A stretch of DNA of 64,000 nucleotides from Struthio camelus (lineage: Eukaryota; Chordata; Aves; Struthioniformes; Struthionidae), in NCBI RefSeq assembly GCF_040807025.1, contig NC_090946.1, forward strand, positions 5,746,001-5,810,000, given 5' to 3'. Positions 49,646 to 64,000 of the stretch are shown here, piece by piece. Under the pieces are notes generated by a model that saw only the letters and a list, made by a program, of their open reading frames with translations, made no database searches and was not told the origin of the DNA. The position numbers were made by a program, and so were the translations under genes. Within the stretch, counting starts at the first letter, position 1; each line of letters starts with the position of its first letter.

Positions 49646-52600
49646 ATGGGCTCCCTTTTCCGCAGCGAGGAGATCTGCCTGGCCCAGCTCTTCCTGCAGT
49701 CGGCCTCGGCCTACAGCTGCGTCAGCGAGCTGGGCGAGCGGGGGCTGCTCGAGTTCAGGGACGTACGTAAAGGGGCCGGGGCAGCGGTGGGGTCCGGCGA
49801 GAGCCGGCCATCCGGGGCGGCTGGGTTGGTGCCGAGCCCTCGCCGAGGTGGGGAACGCGGCCGGGTGGCGTACGGAGGCCCGGACCTCTGCTTTGGGGTC
49901 GGGGGGGGGGGAAGCCCCAAGGGTTGGGGTCGGCGGGGCGTTGCGGGGGTCCACCACCCGCCGTCTGTCCTCCTCCCCGGCCCCGCTGGCGGCTGCTTGC
50001 CACCCTGCTTCTCCTCCTTTCCCCAGCTGAACCCCAACGTCAGCGCTTTCCAGCGGCGGTTCGTGGGCGAAGTGCGGCGCTGCGAGGAGATGGAGAAGAC
50101 GTTCAGTGAGTGCCGGAGGGCAGGAGAGCCCGGAGAAAGGGGCCGTTTGGGGAAAGGGGGCTGGCGTCTCCCCGGGGACGGGGGTGCCCTGTGGCAACCT
50201 GGCCACCTCCGGCGCTCGTATCTGACTGTTCTTCTGCAGCCTTCCTGCACCAGGAGCTCCTCAAAGCCGGACGGGCGTTGGGGCCGTGCCCGGACAACCC
50301 GGCGGCCCCGTTGGCCCGCGATGCCCTACGCATCCAGGAGCAGTCGGAGCAGCTGGCGCAGGAGCTGCGCGAAGTCAGCCGCAACCGGGAATCGCTGCGC
50401 GGGCGCCTCCGGGAGCTGCGCGAGTACCTGCACGTCCTACGCGAGGGTCAACGCTTCACCAGCCTGCCGGTGGGTCCGGGGGGAAGGACCGCCGGGGACC
50501 CGGCGCTGCCTCAGGGGCCGCGGTGCTGCTCCCTCCTCCTCTTCCTCATCTCTTCGCTCCCCCCCCCAACCCCGGCCCAGCAGGCCCCGTTGGGCTCCCC
50601 GCCTCGGCCTCGGTCCCACTCGGAGCGCGAGCCCGTCCTGGACCCGTCTGTGAGCCAGCACCTCGACCGCAAGATCAAGTAAACGGGGTTGGCGCGCGTG
50701 CGGGGAGAGGGGCAGGGGGCACGGCCCCCTCGCCGGCGTCCCTCACCCCGCCGCTCCGCCTGCACCCCTCGCAGCTTTGTGGCCGGCGTCGTGCACCCGT
50801 GGCGGGTGAGCGCCTTCGAGCGGCTGCTGTGGCGCGCCTGCCGCGGCTACCTCGTGGCCAACTTCGTGGAGATGCCGGAGCCCATGGAGGACCCGGCCAC
50901 GGTGAGCGCGGGCGCAGGGCCAGGGGGTGCTGGCAGGGCAAGGGGGGGTGCTGGGGACGGCCGAGGCTGACGCGGCCCGCGCGCCCCGCCCCCCACCCCT
51001 CTCCCTAGGGCGAGAGCATCACCTGGGTCATCTTCCTCATCTCCTACTGGGGCGAGCAGATAGGGCAGAAGATCCGCAAGATCTCCGACTGGTGAGTGAG
51101 TGGCTCCGTGGCCCCCCACCCGGACCCCCTACCCCGTGTCCCCAAAGTGTCCGGCGGGTGCGCGCCCGCTCCCCGATGCCACGCCGTTTTGCTGCGGAAA
51201 GGTTTTATTTAGCAAGACCTGCTCCCGTCTCCCATGGGCCCGAATCCCTTCCTTTACGTTTGCCCGTCTGCTTCGGCGCCGCCATCCAACTGCCTTTCCC
51301 AGGGACGTTGCAAGGCTGGCGTTGCCTTGAGTGCCCAGCCAGTCTCTGCGGTCCAGGAGGCTCGTGGGATGCGGGGAGGGACGTGCTGGCAAACGGCTCC
51401 CTGCAGGCAGAGCCCGTCCCCGTGCTCTGCCCCCGGGGCTGGGTTGGGCTTCCCCAGGGAGCGTTTTGCCGTCCCCCCAAAGCGCGCGTGTCTGTCCCAG
51501 CTTCCACTGCCACGTGTACCCCTACCCCGAGAGCGAGGCCAGCCGCACGGAGACCCTGACGGGGCTGCTCAGCCAGATCCAGGACCTCAGCGTGGTGAGC
51601 TGGACGCCGCAGGGATGGAGGGGGACATGCGGCGAGCTGGGCGGATGAGCACCTGGACCCCCTTCGTCCCTGACCCGACCTGCTGGTGCCCGTAGGTGCT
51701 GGAGGAGACGGAGCAGTACTTGGCGCAGGTGCTGGACAAGGTGGTGCTGGTGCTGCCCACGTGGCGGGTGCGGGTGCAGAAGATGAAGGCGGTCTACCTC
51801 GTCCTCAACCAGTGCAGCTTCGATGTCACCGAGAAGTGCCTCATCGCTGAGGTCTGGTGCCCCGTGCGTGACCTCACGCAGGTGCAGGACGCCCTGCGCC
51901 AGGGGTCGGTAGGTGCCCTATGTCCTCCGTGCCAGGGTTGGCTGAGGTGCACCTCATGCTCAGGGAGAGATGTACCCCCCGCATCTTGTGCCCACGCTGG
52001 GACATGAACCCCACTTCTTGTGCCTAGGGTGATATGTGCCCCCTCTGCCAGGGATTGGCACCCCCCTCTGGTGTCCTGTCTGCCTGTGCGCCTGCCCCCT
52101 AAGCTCGAGCCCCCCTAGCCCAAGCCCTGTGCCATGGCACATGCTCTGTGCGGAGCTTGCAAATCCCTCTGGCCTGCAGCAGGATGAGACCCACTCTGGG
52201 ATGTCCCACACTGCGTGGGTGCAAGGGCAGCAGGGCACAGTGGGTCATATGCTGGGTGCCGTCCCTGCAGTACAAGAGCGGCTCAAGCGTGGAGTGCTTC
52301 GTGCAGCGCATCCCCACCTCGGAGAGCCCCCCGACGCTCATCCGCACCAACAAGTTCACCGCCGGCTTCCAAAGCATCGTGGATGCCTATGGGGTGGCCA
52401 GCTACCAGGAGGTGAACCCTGGTAAGGACCCCCGCCCCGAGCAGGAGTGAGGGGGCTATGGGCTTTGCAGGAGCAGTGCCCGGGCGGCGGGAGGGCTCCA
52501 GCAGGGTCCTGGGTGACGTGGTCCCTGTGCCCCACAGCACCCTATGCCATCATCACGTTCCCCTTCATCTTCGCCATCATGTTTGGGGACGTGGGTCACG

Positions 52601-55538
52601 GGCTGCTCATGTTCCTCTTTGCTCTCTGGATGGTGCTGTACGAGAATAGCCCCAGCTTGCGGCAGGCCAGCAACGAGGTGAACAGGGCCCGCAGGGGTTA
52701 GTGGTGTGGGAGGGGGCTGGTGGCATGGGGCAGATTTGGTGTGGGATGGGGTTGGTGGGGTGGGGCAGGTTTGGATGGCACAGGGTGGGTGGTGTGGGAT
52801 GGGGTGGATGTGTGGTAGGGTTGGTGGGGCGAGACAGGGTGGCTGGGGCAGCATGGGGCAGGTTTGGTGGTGTGGGACAGGACTTGTGTGCGGGGCAGGG
52901 GCGGGGAGTCATATGGGCAGGTTGTGGGACAGTGTGGGAGCCACGTTTGCTACCCCCAGATCTGGCTGACGTTCTTTGAAGGGCGCTACCTCATCCTGCT
53001 CATGGGGGCCTTCTCCATCTATACTGGCTTCATCTACAACGAGTGCTTCAGCAAAGCCACCGTCATATTCCCCTCGGCCTGGAGCGTGGCTGCCATGGCC
53101 AACCACTCCTCCTGGAGGTGAGACCCCCCCCCCCCGGCCCCCTGCGGCCTCCAGCACCAGCCCTCCACCTGCACTGACGCCCCCTTGCTCTCCCCACAGT
53201 TCCGACTACCTCGCCACTCACCCGACCCTCGCCCTAGACCCCAACATCACAGGCGTCTTCCAAGGGCCCTACCCTTTCGGGATCGACCCAGTGAGTGGGG
53301 GCTCTGGGGGGATGGGATGGGACGGGACCCTCAGCAGGGTGGCCCAGCATCTCACCCACTTGCTCTGCTTTGCCCTGGGCAGATCTGGAGCTTGGCCACC
53401 AACCACCTCAACTTCCTCAACTCCTTCAAGATGAAGATGTCCGTGGTGCTGGGCATCGTGCACATGGGCTTTGGTGTCCTCCTGGGGGTCTTCAACCACG
53501 TGTGAGTCTCCCCTCGCTGTGTCCGCAGGCTCTGGCCGTCCATGCCCACCTCTGAGTCCTGCTAAGGGGCCAGAGCCTGGCTCGCTCCCTGCAGGGCCGA
53601 CAGTGGCCGTGGCACCGGGCTGGGGCAGGCGAGAGGAGTCCTGTGCCCTACATCAGTTCAGGGTGCAAGCTATGTGCAGACCCTCTGAGACTCCCCTCTG
53701 GGGGGCACCTGGTCCACGTGGGGCCGGGGGCTGCGCCATGCCAGGCTGAGCCCTGCTCGTGCCCCTCTCTGCCCAGGCACTTCCAGCAGCGACACCGGCT
53801 GGTGCTGGAATTCCTGCCCGAGATGATCTTCCTGCTGGCCCTTTTTGGCTACCTCGTCTTCCTCATCTTTTACAAGTGGATCAAGTTCAGTGCCGTCAAC
53901 TCCCTGGTGGCCCCCAGCATCCTCATCCACTTCATCGACATGTTCCTCTTCACCTCCAACGCCGAAAACCTCCCGCTCTACGAGGGGCAGGTAGCGTCTC
54001 CCACCATGGGGCAGCCGTGGGGCTCCCCGGGCCCAGCTCTCCTCCCTAGCTTGATCCTCTGGCTGGCGTCAACGTGCTGCCTTGTCCCCTCTGCCCTGTA
54101 TAGTCCTGTCCCCATCCAGGAGCCCAGCCAGGGCAGGGATGCTGGGCATGCTGGCAGCAGCGAGGAGCCCTGGGGGGACCTGGAGCAGCGGGGATGGGGG
54201 TCCTGCGCTCGGGACGGGGTGCACGAACCTTGGGCACAGCTCTGGGGAGAGGAGCTTCTCCGCAGCCCACCCCTCCGCCTGGGGCTCTCCGCGAGCGCGG
54301 CCCCGCTGGGCAGCCAGCCTGCGTCACGAGCAGCGCGTCTCCCGCCGTCCTTGGCTCAGCCTGGTGAAGCTGCCTGGCCCAGGCGGGACGTTGGGTGCTC
54401 TGAGACCCAACCAGGGGCACAGGGCTGCCGGGGTGGGGGGGGGGGGGTCACTCGAGGGGACCTTGGGCTGGTGTCTCACGCCGAGTGCAAGACCTAGGCC
54501 CTGAGTGCCCTGCAGTTTCCTGCTCTCCCCTCTTGCCGCAGGTGCCTGTGCAGACCGTACTGGTGGTGCTGGCGCTGGCAGCGGTGCCCGTCCTGCTCCT
54601 GGGAACACCCCTCTACTTGTACTGCCGACAGCGCTCGCGGAGGACAGCACGCCCTGCGGTAAGGTTGAGGCCAGGGGGGCGTTTGGTTGGGGCCGGGGGA
54701 TGCAGCAGGGTCTCACCTTAGGTCCTATCCCTGCACAGCCAGTGACCGGCGGGGAGCAGGAGCCACTGCTGGAGGGACAGGAGGCTGGCAACTCTGTCAA
54801 CGCCACCAAGGAGGACGTCGAGAGCGGGGCGCACGTCCACGACGCCGAGGTGAGGGCTGCGGTGAACGGGCAGGTGCCTGAGCCTGGCGGGGTCGGGGTG
54901 GGCGGCAGAGCCGGAGGAGCCATGCCCCGCTGACGTGCCACCTCCCCTCTGCCTCCGCAGCACTTTGAGTTCTCCGAGGTCTTCATGCACCAGGCGATCC
55001 ACACCATTGAGTACTGCCTGGGCTGCATCTCCAACACGGCGTCCTACCTGCGGCTCTGGGCCCTCAGCCTGGCGCACGCGCGTGAGTCCTCCCCGTGCCC
55101 TGGGGGCTCCCCTTTTGCGCGCTCGGGGGCTCCTTGGCCCGTGAGGCTCACCTGGCCCGGTGCCCATCCCACAGAGCTGTCGGAGGTCCTCTGGACCATG
55201 GTGATGCGCAATGGGTTCGTGCGGCTGAACTACGTGGGTGGCGTCGTGCTGGTGCCCGTCTTCGCCTTCTTTGCCGTGCTCACCGTGGCCATCCTGCTGG
55301 TGATGGAGGGGCTCTCAGCCTTCCTGCATGCCCTGCGGCTGCACTGGTGAGCCCCCAGCGGAAGCACTGGGAAGGCGGCCGGGGGGGTGGGCGGCGGGGA
55401 CAGGCACACCGGTGTGCCCACCACCGCCGGCTCTGACTGTCCCCCCTCGTCGGCAGGGTGGAGTTTCAGAACAAGTTCTACGTGGGTGCCGGGTACAAGC
55501 TGTGCCCCTTCACCTTCGCGCCCGACGTCTGGGAGTAG
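49646..55538 (+). CDS. TCIRG1: TCIRG1, V-type proton ATPase a3 subunit
   Basis: The large membrane subunit of the V-ATPase Vo sector, known for acidifying the osteoclast ruffled border and secretory lysosomes. Nineteen coding exons: 49646-49762, 50027-50105, 50240-50469, 50581-50678, 50775-50901, 51009-51091, 51501-51594, 51696-51908, 52271-52421, 52538-52677, 52960-53117, 53200-53290, 53383-53501, 53777-53990, 54542-54658, 54739-54849, 54961-55081, 55175-55346, 55457-55538. They total 2517 nt, 838 residues; human has 830. The N-terminal cytosolic half starts [16 protein letters not shown] and includes heptad-rich helices. The membrane half begins at [20 protein letters not shown]. The essential Arg of proton transport is present in [14 protein letters not shown]. 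An N-glycosylation sequon (NITG) lies in the expected lumenal loop. The Kozak context, GCCATGG, is strong. Confidence 0.97.
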
Positions 55539-56234
55539 GGCTGCCCCGGGGCCGAGCCCCCCGCTGCGCTGCCTTCGTGCCTTTTGCAAGGATGCCGTCG
55601 CTGGTCCTGCCTGGCCGCTCTTTCCCAGCCCGGAGCAGTTTATCTTTCTCCCCCCACCCCCCCCACACACACCCCCACCCTCCGCCTCCTTTTTTTTCCT
55701 CACCGTGGGTGGGAGCAGAGCCGGGGGGGGGGGGGCTCGGAGCATCGGGAAGCAGCGCTTGGAGAAGCAAGTCGCCTGCTTGCCGTTGCCCCTTCTCCCC
55801 CCTCCTGCCTGCTGCCTTTGCCCTGGCGTGGCAGGGAGGTTGCCCGAGGATGCTGTGCAGGGTTAGGGGCACGGCGGGGGGCTGCCCAGGTGCCATGGGG
55901 CAGGGCTGCATCCCCAGCACCCCCAGAGCAGCGGGGCACCGAGGGGCTGGATGCAGGATACGTCCAGTGATGCTCGTAACCCTCCTCTGCTCTTGTGGCC
56001 CGGGCAGCCTAGCCCGTGCCCTGGGAGACTTTCCTCCAGCAGCAAATAAAAGCTGTCCAAGCAATGCTGTTGCCTGACTGCTCGCAGCCCAGCGCTCAGG
56101 GTTTGGGGCAGGGTTGGGGGGCAGAGGCGCATGAGCCCTCCCCCCCAACCAAGAGGTTTCCATGCCCAGCACGCTGCCCCTCTTCCACCCGCGGAGCAGG
56201 AGGGGTCGGCACGAGCCGACGGGCCCGTGTCCCC
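55539..56234. other. TCIRG1 3' UTR and convergent overlap with TBX10
   Basis: The TCIRG1 3' UTR runs to an AATAAA at 56045-56050. The TBX10 stop on the other strand is only 185 bp further on. No clear minus-strand AATAAA was seen in that gap, so the TBX10 transcript probably ends inside the TCIRG1 3' UTR; GATAAA on the minus strand near 55639 is one weak option. Confidence 0.5.
56045..56050 (+). terminator. TCIRG1 polyadenylation signal
   Basis: AATAAA about 510 bases after the stop codon. Confidence 0.75.
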
Positions 56235-58723
<2,489 letters not shown>

Positions 58724-60208
58724 GAGGGCAACCAGCGAGCGGGAGGTTGCTGCAGCTCCTTGACCCTCTGCGCAGCGGGCACCCTCAGCCCCCACCCAGC
58801 TCAACGCAGCGCCGGCTCTCGACTCCGGTCCCCCCTACATCCGTGCTGGGGATTTTATCCTCCTGCTCGGGGGTGGAGACTCCCTTGCCCTGGCTGCGCA
58901 GCGCGGAGATGAGCGGGACAGAGCGGCGGCGGCAGTCCTCGGGGGGCTGGCTGCCTTGCAGCGATGCAGAGCACATCCCGCCCCGCTTCCCCAGAGCAGG
59001 CTGCCTTGGCGCCTTGATGAGCTGTTGATGGACAGGAGGTGAGTGGTGGCCTTGGGACAGGGTCAGACAGGGCTGGGATCACCGCTGGTCCTCTTGGTCA
59101 TGGGGCAAGGGTGTCCTGGGCCAGGGAAGGGCCACATCTGCCTGTTTCTGGAGCAAAGGCAGACTGTCTCCTTCACCCTTGCATACAGCACATGTGATCT
59201 GGGGGAGACTGGAGCTGCTCTGAACCTCTCACCCCTGGGGAAAGCCTAGACTGGCCTCGGTGGTGGGATGTGTCTCCTGGTTACTCGGCTCCCCTTGTGA
59301 GCAGGAGACAGGTGCTCCTTGAACCCTACGACCTCTTCCTTTCCTGGTGACCAAGTCACGTCTCACCAGCCCTTCACCCCTCAGAAGGGACCCAGACCCC
59401 TGGGAGACCCCCTCGGAGACTTGGCACGTCTGCCCAGGCCCAGCTCCCACCTTCGTGAGGACAGCTTGGCCCAGCAAGCCCCCAGTTCAGGACAGCGGTG
59501 GTGGTGGTGGTGGTGGTCCTACTGAAGCAGGCGTGGGCCACAGCAGCAGTGCCCTGACCGCAAGCAGGCGGTGGGTAGCGGGGAGGCTCACGCGGCCAAG
59601 CCCATCACCAGCAGCTGAGCCGCAAGACCCTTCCTCCTGGGGTAGAGGTAAGCCGGGCCAGGTGGGGCCCCATTTGCATGTTAGGGCAGGTCATGGGGGC
59701 CAAGCAGCCCCCCAAATCCCAGGGCAAGAGGAAAGGGGGCTGCTGAGGGTCTGAGAGCGTGTGCAGACACAGTGCACAGGGGGCTGGCTGCATGCTACAA
59801 TGAGCTGAGAGGTATGTGTGGCACGACGAGGGGTCACTGCCTGAATTGGGGAGGTGCTGAGAGAGGTGGCAGGAGGCTGGAGGTGGATGCCATCCGTCCG
59901 TCCCCCCACCCCTCAAACCCATCCCAGCTCTTAGCACGGTGCGGCTGCCCGTGCAACAGCCTCCGGCAGCTCGTCCCACAGGCTGCCACCAGCGCCCGTC
60001 ATTGAAAGAGCACGGCAGCGTTTCAGGAGTTCGCGGTAACGCCGGCTCTGGGGAGGTGCAGGCGGTCCTCGCCGCCAGCCCGCCCTGGCTGAATCCCCAA
60101 CAACGGTCTCATCTTTCCCCTGCTCCTCTGCAGCTTCTGCCCACGGCCCGACCCCTCGTCTCCAGCCTCTTGTGCCTTGGGGATACCCGCCCTGAGCCCA
60201 GCTGTACG
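58724..60208. other. TBX10 upstream region, no gene recognised
   Basis: GC-rich sequence with a short GGT repeat near 59500-59518. I found no exon of a known neighbour such as ACY3 or NUDT8. Open frames here lack conserved sequence or coherent splice sites. Confidence 0.5.
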
Positions 60209-60434
60209 GTGCCAGTCCTGCCCAGCGCCAGCTCCGGCCGTGCTCAGCCCCGGGGCTCAGGCCCCCTCCCATCCGTCTTCCTGCTGTCAGCCCGCCGCCT
60301 CTCACACCTCCTCATCTCCGCGCTCGATACCTGCCCGACGGCGAGAGACGGGAGCTGCCGGGGCTGCTGACAGCAGGAGATGAATGGGGCCGAGTCGGCG
60401 CTGCAGGGCACCGGGCAGGGGAGGGGAGGTGAGC
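60209..60434 (+). repeat. Left arm of 226-bp inverted repeat
   Basis: The reverse complement of this arm occurs at 62144-62369. The match starts at GTGCCAGTCCTGCCCAGCGC and appears identical by eye over about 220 bp, weakening only in the last few bases nearest the spacer. Each arm also holds a 13-bp internal palindrome pair (TCCTGCTGTCAGC at 60279-60291, its complement at 60366-60378). Confidence 0.92.
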
Positions 60435-62143
60435 ACGGTCATGGTGGGCACCAGGGCTCGGGACGACCGTCCGAGGTGGGGCCAAGGCTATTGGGGTGAG
60501 TGTCCACCAAGCATCTGCATGGATACCAGAGGTAGGTTATTAATTAATGGCTCATTATTAGCTTAGCTACCAGGATCACGTCTCACTGCTGGGCTGCAAG
60601 TACCCACGGGGAGATCCCGGCTGGTGGGTGCTTGCCCAGCCCTATGCTGCTTGCCCCCCATCCCTGCCCCAGGGCCCATGGGCCCTGCTCTGCCGGGTTT
60701 GGGTGGCCGTCTGCTGCCTTCTGCCCTGAAAACCCCGGATGGGGCTGTCTCCTGGGACCCAGAGCTGGGGCTGGTCTCACGGGTGCCACCAGAGGATGAA
60801 CGCAGGGAAAGGGAGCGGGAGCTGAGACCAACTCTGTGCAAGGATGCCCGTGGGGCTTGCTGTGGGTGCTGCTACCCGGGCAGCACCTCGGGGTGCCCCG
60901 GCAGCCCCCAATCCAGCCTCTTCCCTGGGCTTCCCCTGCCCTGAGCGCTGCCAGCCTCACACCCACCCCGGCGCCAGCCTGATCCCTTGCTTCTCCTGCA
61001 GGCGAGCGCCAGGAGCGCTGAAGAAGACGCTGCGTCCTCGGAGAGCGGAGGGGGGCTCCGGGCTCCAGGGCTGGAGAAGAAATCGCTGCACCAGGCCACA
61101 TGGCCCGCTCCCTCCTCATGTCCCACACCGGGGGGACACCAGAAGGCACCACCGGCAAGAACACGCAGGAGCACGGGCTGTCCGTGCTCCAGCCCAGCCC
61201 GTGGCAGCGAGACAGGCCAAGGAAGGGGCCGCGTCACGGCCGAGGATGGGGAGCGAGAGTGACTCCCTGACTTCTGCAATGTGGTGCTGCTGCAAAGAAA
61301 AAGGAGGAACAGGGTGCCGGGGCAAGTAGCAGAGGGGACATAATGAGCAGGGGTTGGACTGGAGGCCACGTTCCTCCTCAGCTCAAGCAGTTCATTTGCA
61401 CGATGCCTGCCTGGACCCGGAGTGGCCAAGAGTCCCACAGGTGCGTATTTGAAGGGGGCCACCGAGCATGCCCGCTCCTGTGCACCTGTACTGGGGTACT
61501 AGCTGCATGACCCGGAGAGCATGGGTCAAACCGGAGGACTGTGTCTGCACCAAGCCTCATGGAGTGGCTTCGGAAAAGCTTGTCCAAGGAGTCCTGGCAG
61601 CTGGGCTGTCCCAAGAGCAGTCTGTCCATGGCGGTGGGGGTTGCAATACTACCGCTCTGTCCTCGCCTTGTACGTGGGTCGCTAACAGCCTCCTAGGGGT
61701 TTTCTCTCTCCAGCAATGCCTGGTTGATGGTGACAGCGAGCAAGGGCTCGCTTCAACAAAGCCGGTCCTTTCCTGTAAACTTGGACTATTAACTTAAACA
61801 GCAGCTCAGGCTTCGCTTTTGCATTTGTGTTTGGTGCTTAAATCCTTCCCAATTCCTTGCAGCTGTCATATGGGGAAAGGAAAAATTTCTGACCTCATAC
61901 TCTGGTGGTGTCCAGGGTGGCCAAAATGGGACACCATATGGACAGCACAGTCTCAGCTGGAGCTGAGTTTTGGGGACCGGGACAGATGCAAGAGATTCAT
62001 GGCTCTCTAGGAGGCCAGAAAGCACCAAAAGGATGCTTGGGACTGTCTGCTGGGACACAGTGGTCATCCTCACTGCTGGTCTACAGGGCCTTAGCCCTGG
62101 AGATGGCTCCCCAAGACTGAAGTGTCTGCCACAGCACCACACA
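60435..62143. other. 1.7-kb spacer between the inverted arms
   Basis: No coding gene was recognised. An AT-rich island near 60535-60565 (GGTTATTAATTAATGGCTCA) stands out in otherwise GC-rich text and contains TAATTA homeodomain-type cores. No transposase-like open frame was seen. Confidence 0.5.
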
Positions 62144-62369
62144 GCTCATCTCCCCTCCCCTGCCCGGTGCCCTGCAGCGCCGACTCGGCCCCATTCATCT
62201 CCTGCTGTCAGCAGCCCCGGCAGCTCCCGTCTCTCGCCGTCGGGCAGGTATCGAGCGCGGAGATGAGGAGGTGTGAGAGGCGGCGGGCTGACAGCAGGAA
62301 GACGGATGGGAGGGGGCCTGAGCCCCGGGGCTGAGCACGGCCGGAGCTGGCGCTGGGCAGGACTGGCAC
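62144..62369 (-). repeat. Right arm of 226-bp inverted repeat
   Basis: Reverse complement of 60209-60434. The flanks outside the two arms do not match each other and no target-site duplication was evident. Confidence 0.92.
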
Positions 62370-64000
62370 TGCATGGGGCAAACTGGGTTGGGGAGATGCT
62401 CAAGACGTCCCTCAGTGCACAGCGTGCTTGCTTTGGGGTCCTGTCTGCCGCAGGCAGAGCTGCCACGCTGTGCATCCTGCCCCTCCACAGGGGTATCCCC
62501 AAGGCTCTGCAGGGGCGAACCTCAGAGCAAGGAACATCTGCCAAAATCCCTTCCCCGGGCTTTGGGGAGCTTGTCCTCAACACAGGCTCCCAGCCAGGGA
62601 AAACGCAGCTGAGGGCAAAGGCAGCAAGCCTGGGAATTTCCCGTTGTGGGGCTGGGAGGCAAGGGGTTGGCTCTTGGGTACGTGATTTAGTAGAAAGTGC
62701 CCCGTTAGTGGGTAGCAGCTTGCTGGTGAGGGGGGTCAGGACACCGAGTGAGTGGGAGCACAGCGGAGGCTTTGGCTGTCGGTGGCGGCGGGGGGGGGGG
62801 GGGGGTGAGGCACTCTGAAGTCCCTGCGGCTGGTTTTTCCTGCTCTCCTGCGGCTTTTGGCAAGAGCTCATGGAAGGACCCTATCTGGGAGAGCTGTATC
62901 AGCAGAAGACCTTGGGAAGGCGGGGTGGTGGGGGTGGTTAGCTACTGCACCTTGCCCCACGGCTAGCCAGCACCGTCCTTGCTGCCTTGCCATAAGGGTC
63001 CTGCTGGTGACGGGGCTCAGCCCAGGCTTGCAGCCGGGGGCTGGCGGTGAAACTCCCCGGCCCACGCTTGGGTGCCGGCTTACAGGCAGCTGCCTCCTTC
63101 AAAGAGATCCCCTCGCACAGTGCCTCCAGTTGCCTACAAATGTGAGGTATATCCTCAAAATCAGGTCGTGGGCTTAAAAACCACAGGACTGTTGAAAGCG
63201 ATTGTTGCATATCTGAGACCGAGCGGCGGCTCGACTAGTTTTTTTCACTTCTTCCTTCCCAAGGCTACAAACCCGTTCCCCTCTCCCATATTTTTAATAA
63301 ATGAAAGCTGAGAGGCCCCCCCCGTGACGACAAGGTGTCAGAAACCAGACCCACCCGCCAGGAGAGCTGTCAGCACTGACCCCACTGATGCCTTCAGCAT
63401 GGACCGTGCCAGTTAGGGGAGGGTTGCATAGCGCACAAGTATTTGAAGGTGATAAACACGGGACCTCTTTAAATCAGGCCATTTTACATGGTATTCTGGA
63501 CTGGTTGGTCTCCGCAGAATTTCCTCTTCTGTAGTGGAAGAAAATTTCATTGGCTTTTTTTTTTTTTTTTCCTTGGTGTTTCCTAGCAGATTGTTAAAAA
63601 AATGTTCCTTCTGCTCTACTTTTCCCTGCAGTTTGAGACTCCTATCTTGTTATAGAGCCTTGTGGAAGGGGTGGAGAAAGGCCAACACAGAACAGAGAAA
63701 GAGAGAGAGCGAGAGAGAGGCAAGCAAGGGAGGTCCCTCCTTCTCAGAAGTGATACTTGGGCTCGGTGAGAGTCTGCCCAGCTCTCAGAGGAAAAAAATG
63801 ATGCCAAGCCTGAGCGATCCAGGCCGCTGCTGCCCTGCGTAGTGAGTCCTGCACCAGCTGCGTGAGACGCGCTGAGGGTGGCTACCTCGTATGCCACGCC
63901 AAAGCAGGCACACTTCTAGGCAGCAGAGAGCAGTGCTCCCGCGCTTTGAAATCGAAAGCGCATTTTGCAGGGCTGCTGGGTGACCCTGAGAGCGCGTTCC
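62370..64000. other. Window end, no gene recognised
   Basis: Contains a poly-G tract near 62790-62806, an orphan AATAAA at 63296-63301, a T tract near 63556-63572 and a GA-rich microsatellite at 63694-63722. No coding exon could be supported. Confidence 0.5.
63694..63722. repeat. GA microsatellite
   Basis: A run of GA dinucleotides with one GCGA interruption. Confidence 0.7.

Noticed and set aside
60209-62369. Classic DNA transposon with terminal inverted repeats
   Set aside because: No transposase-like frame, no visible target-site duplication and no known terminal motif. It is kept only as an alternative in the inverted-repeat finding.
63296-63301. AATAAA as the end of an unseen gene
   Set aside because: No coding exon upstream on the plus strand could be supported, and one hexamer in AT-rich text is expected by chance.
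58724-64000. ACY3 or NUDT8, the usual human neighbours of TBX10
   Set aside because: No exon with recognisable sequence of either gene was found on either strand.

Overview
This is a GC-rich, intron-rich vertebrate nuclear window. Gene content, human-like protein lengths and decayed CR1/L3-like LINE remnants suggest a sauropsid (bird, crocodilian or turtle). No species can be named from the sequence alone. All gene models were built by hand by joining reading frames to GT/AG splice sites, and every complete model closes in frame.

Layout. 1-4273 (+): the 3' eight coding exons of FNTB (farnesyltransferase beta). 5831-10733 (-): complete MAX, tail-to-tail with FNTB. 11258-14222 (-): complete UNC93B1, head-to-tail with MAX, its poly(A) signal only about 330 bp from the MAX start. 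17.9-45.1 kb (+): three tandem ALDH3B-type aldehyde dehydrogenase copies. Copy A (17903-27891) is intact. Copy B (29331-36963) is damaged and has no final exon. Copy C (41261-45097) is intact. 46571-48466 (+): NDUFS8, the complex I TYKY subunit. 49646-55538 (+): TCIRG1, the V-ATPase a3 subunit. 56235-58723 (-): TBX10, tail-to-tail with TCIRG1. 58.7-64 kb: no gene recognised, but it holds a striking pair of 226-bp inverted arms.

Context. From memory, FNTB-MAX lies on human 14q23 and the UNC93B1-ALDH3B-NDUFS8-TCIRG1-TBX10 group on human 11q13, so the window spans a junction between two blocks that are separate in human. The genes do not form one pathway: protein prenylation, the MYC network, Toll-like receptor trafficking, lipid-aldehyde oxidation, respiration, proton pumping and T-box transcription. 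One mild link is that the intact ALDH3B copies end in CAAX-type prenylation motifs.

Most unusual features: the patchwork of near-identical exons and introns among the ALDH3B copies, which points to gene conversion; new 5' coding exons on copies A and B; C-rich or G-rich minisatellites just 5' of, or in the first intron of, several genes; a triple ZNF143-like site and three CACGTG E-boxes at the MAX promoter; and the long perfect inverted repeat beyond TBX10. I found no CRISPR array, tRNA or rRNA.
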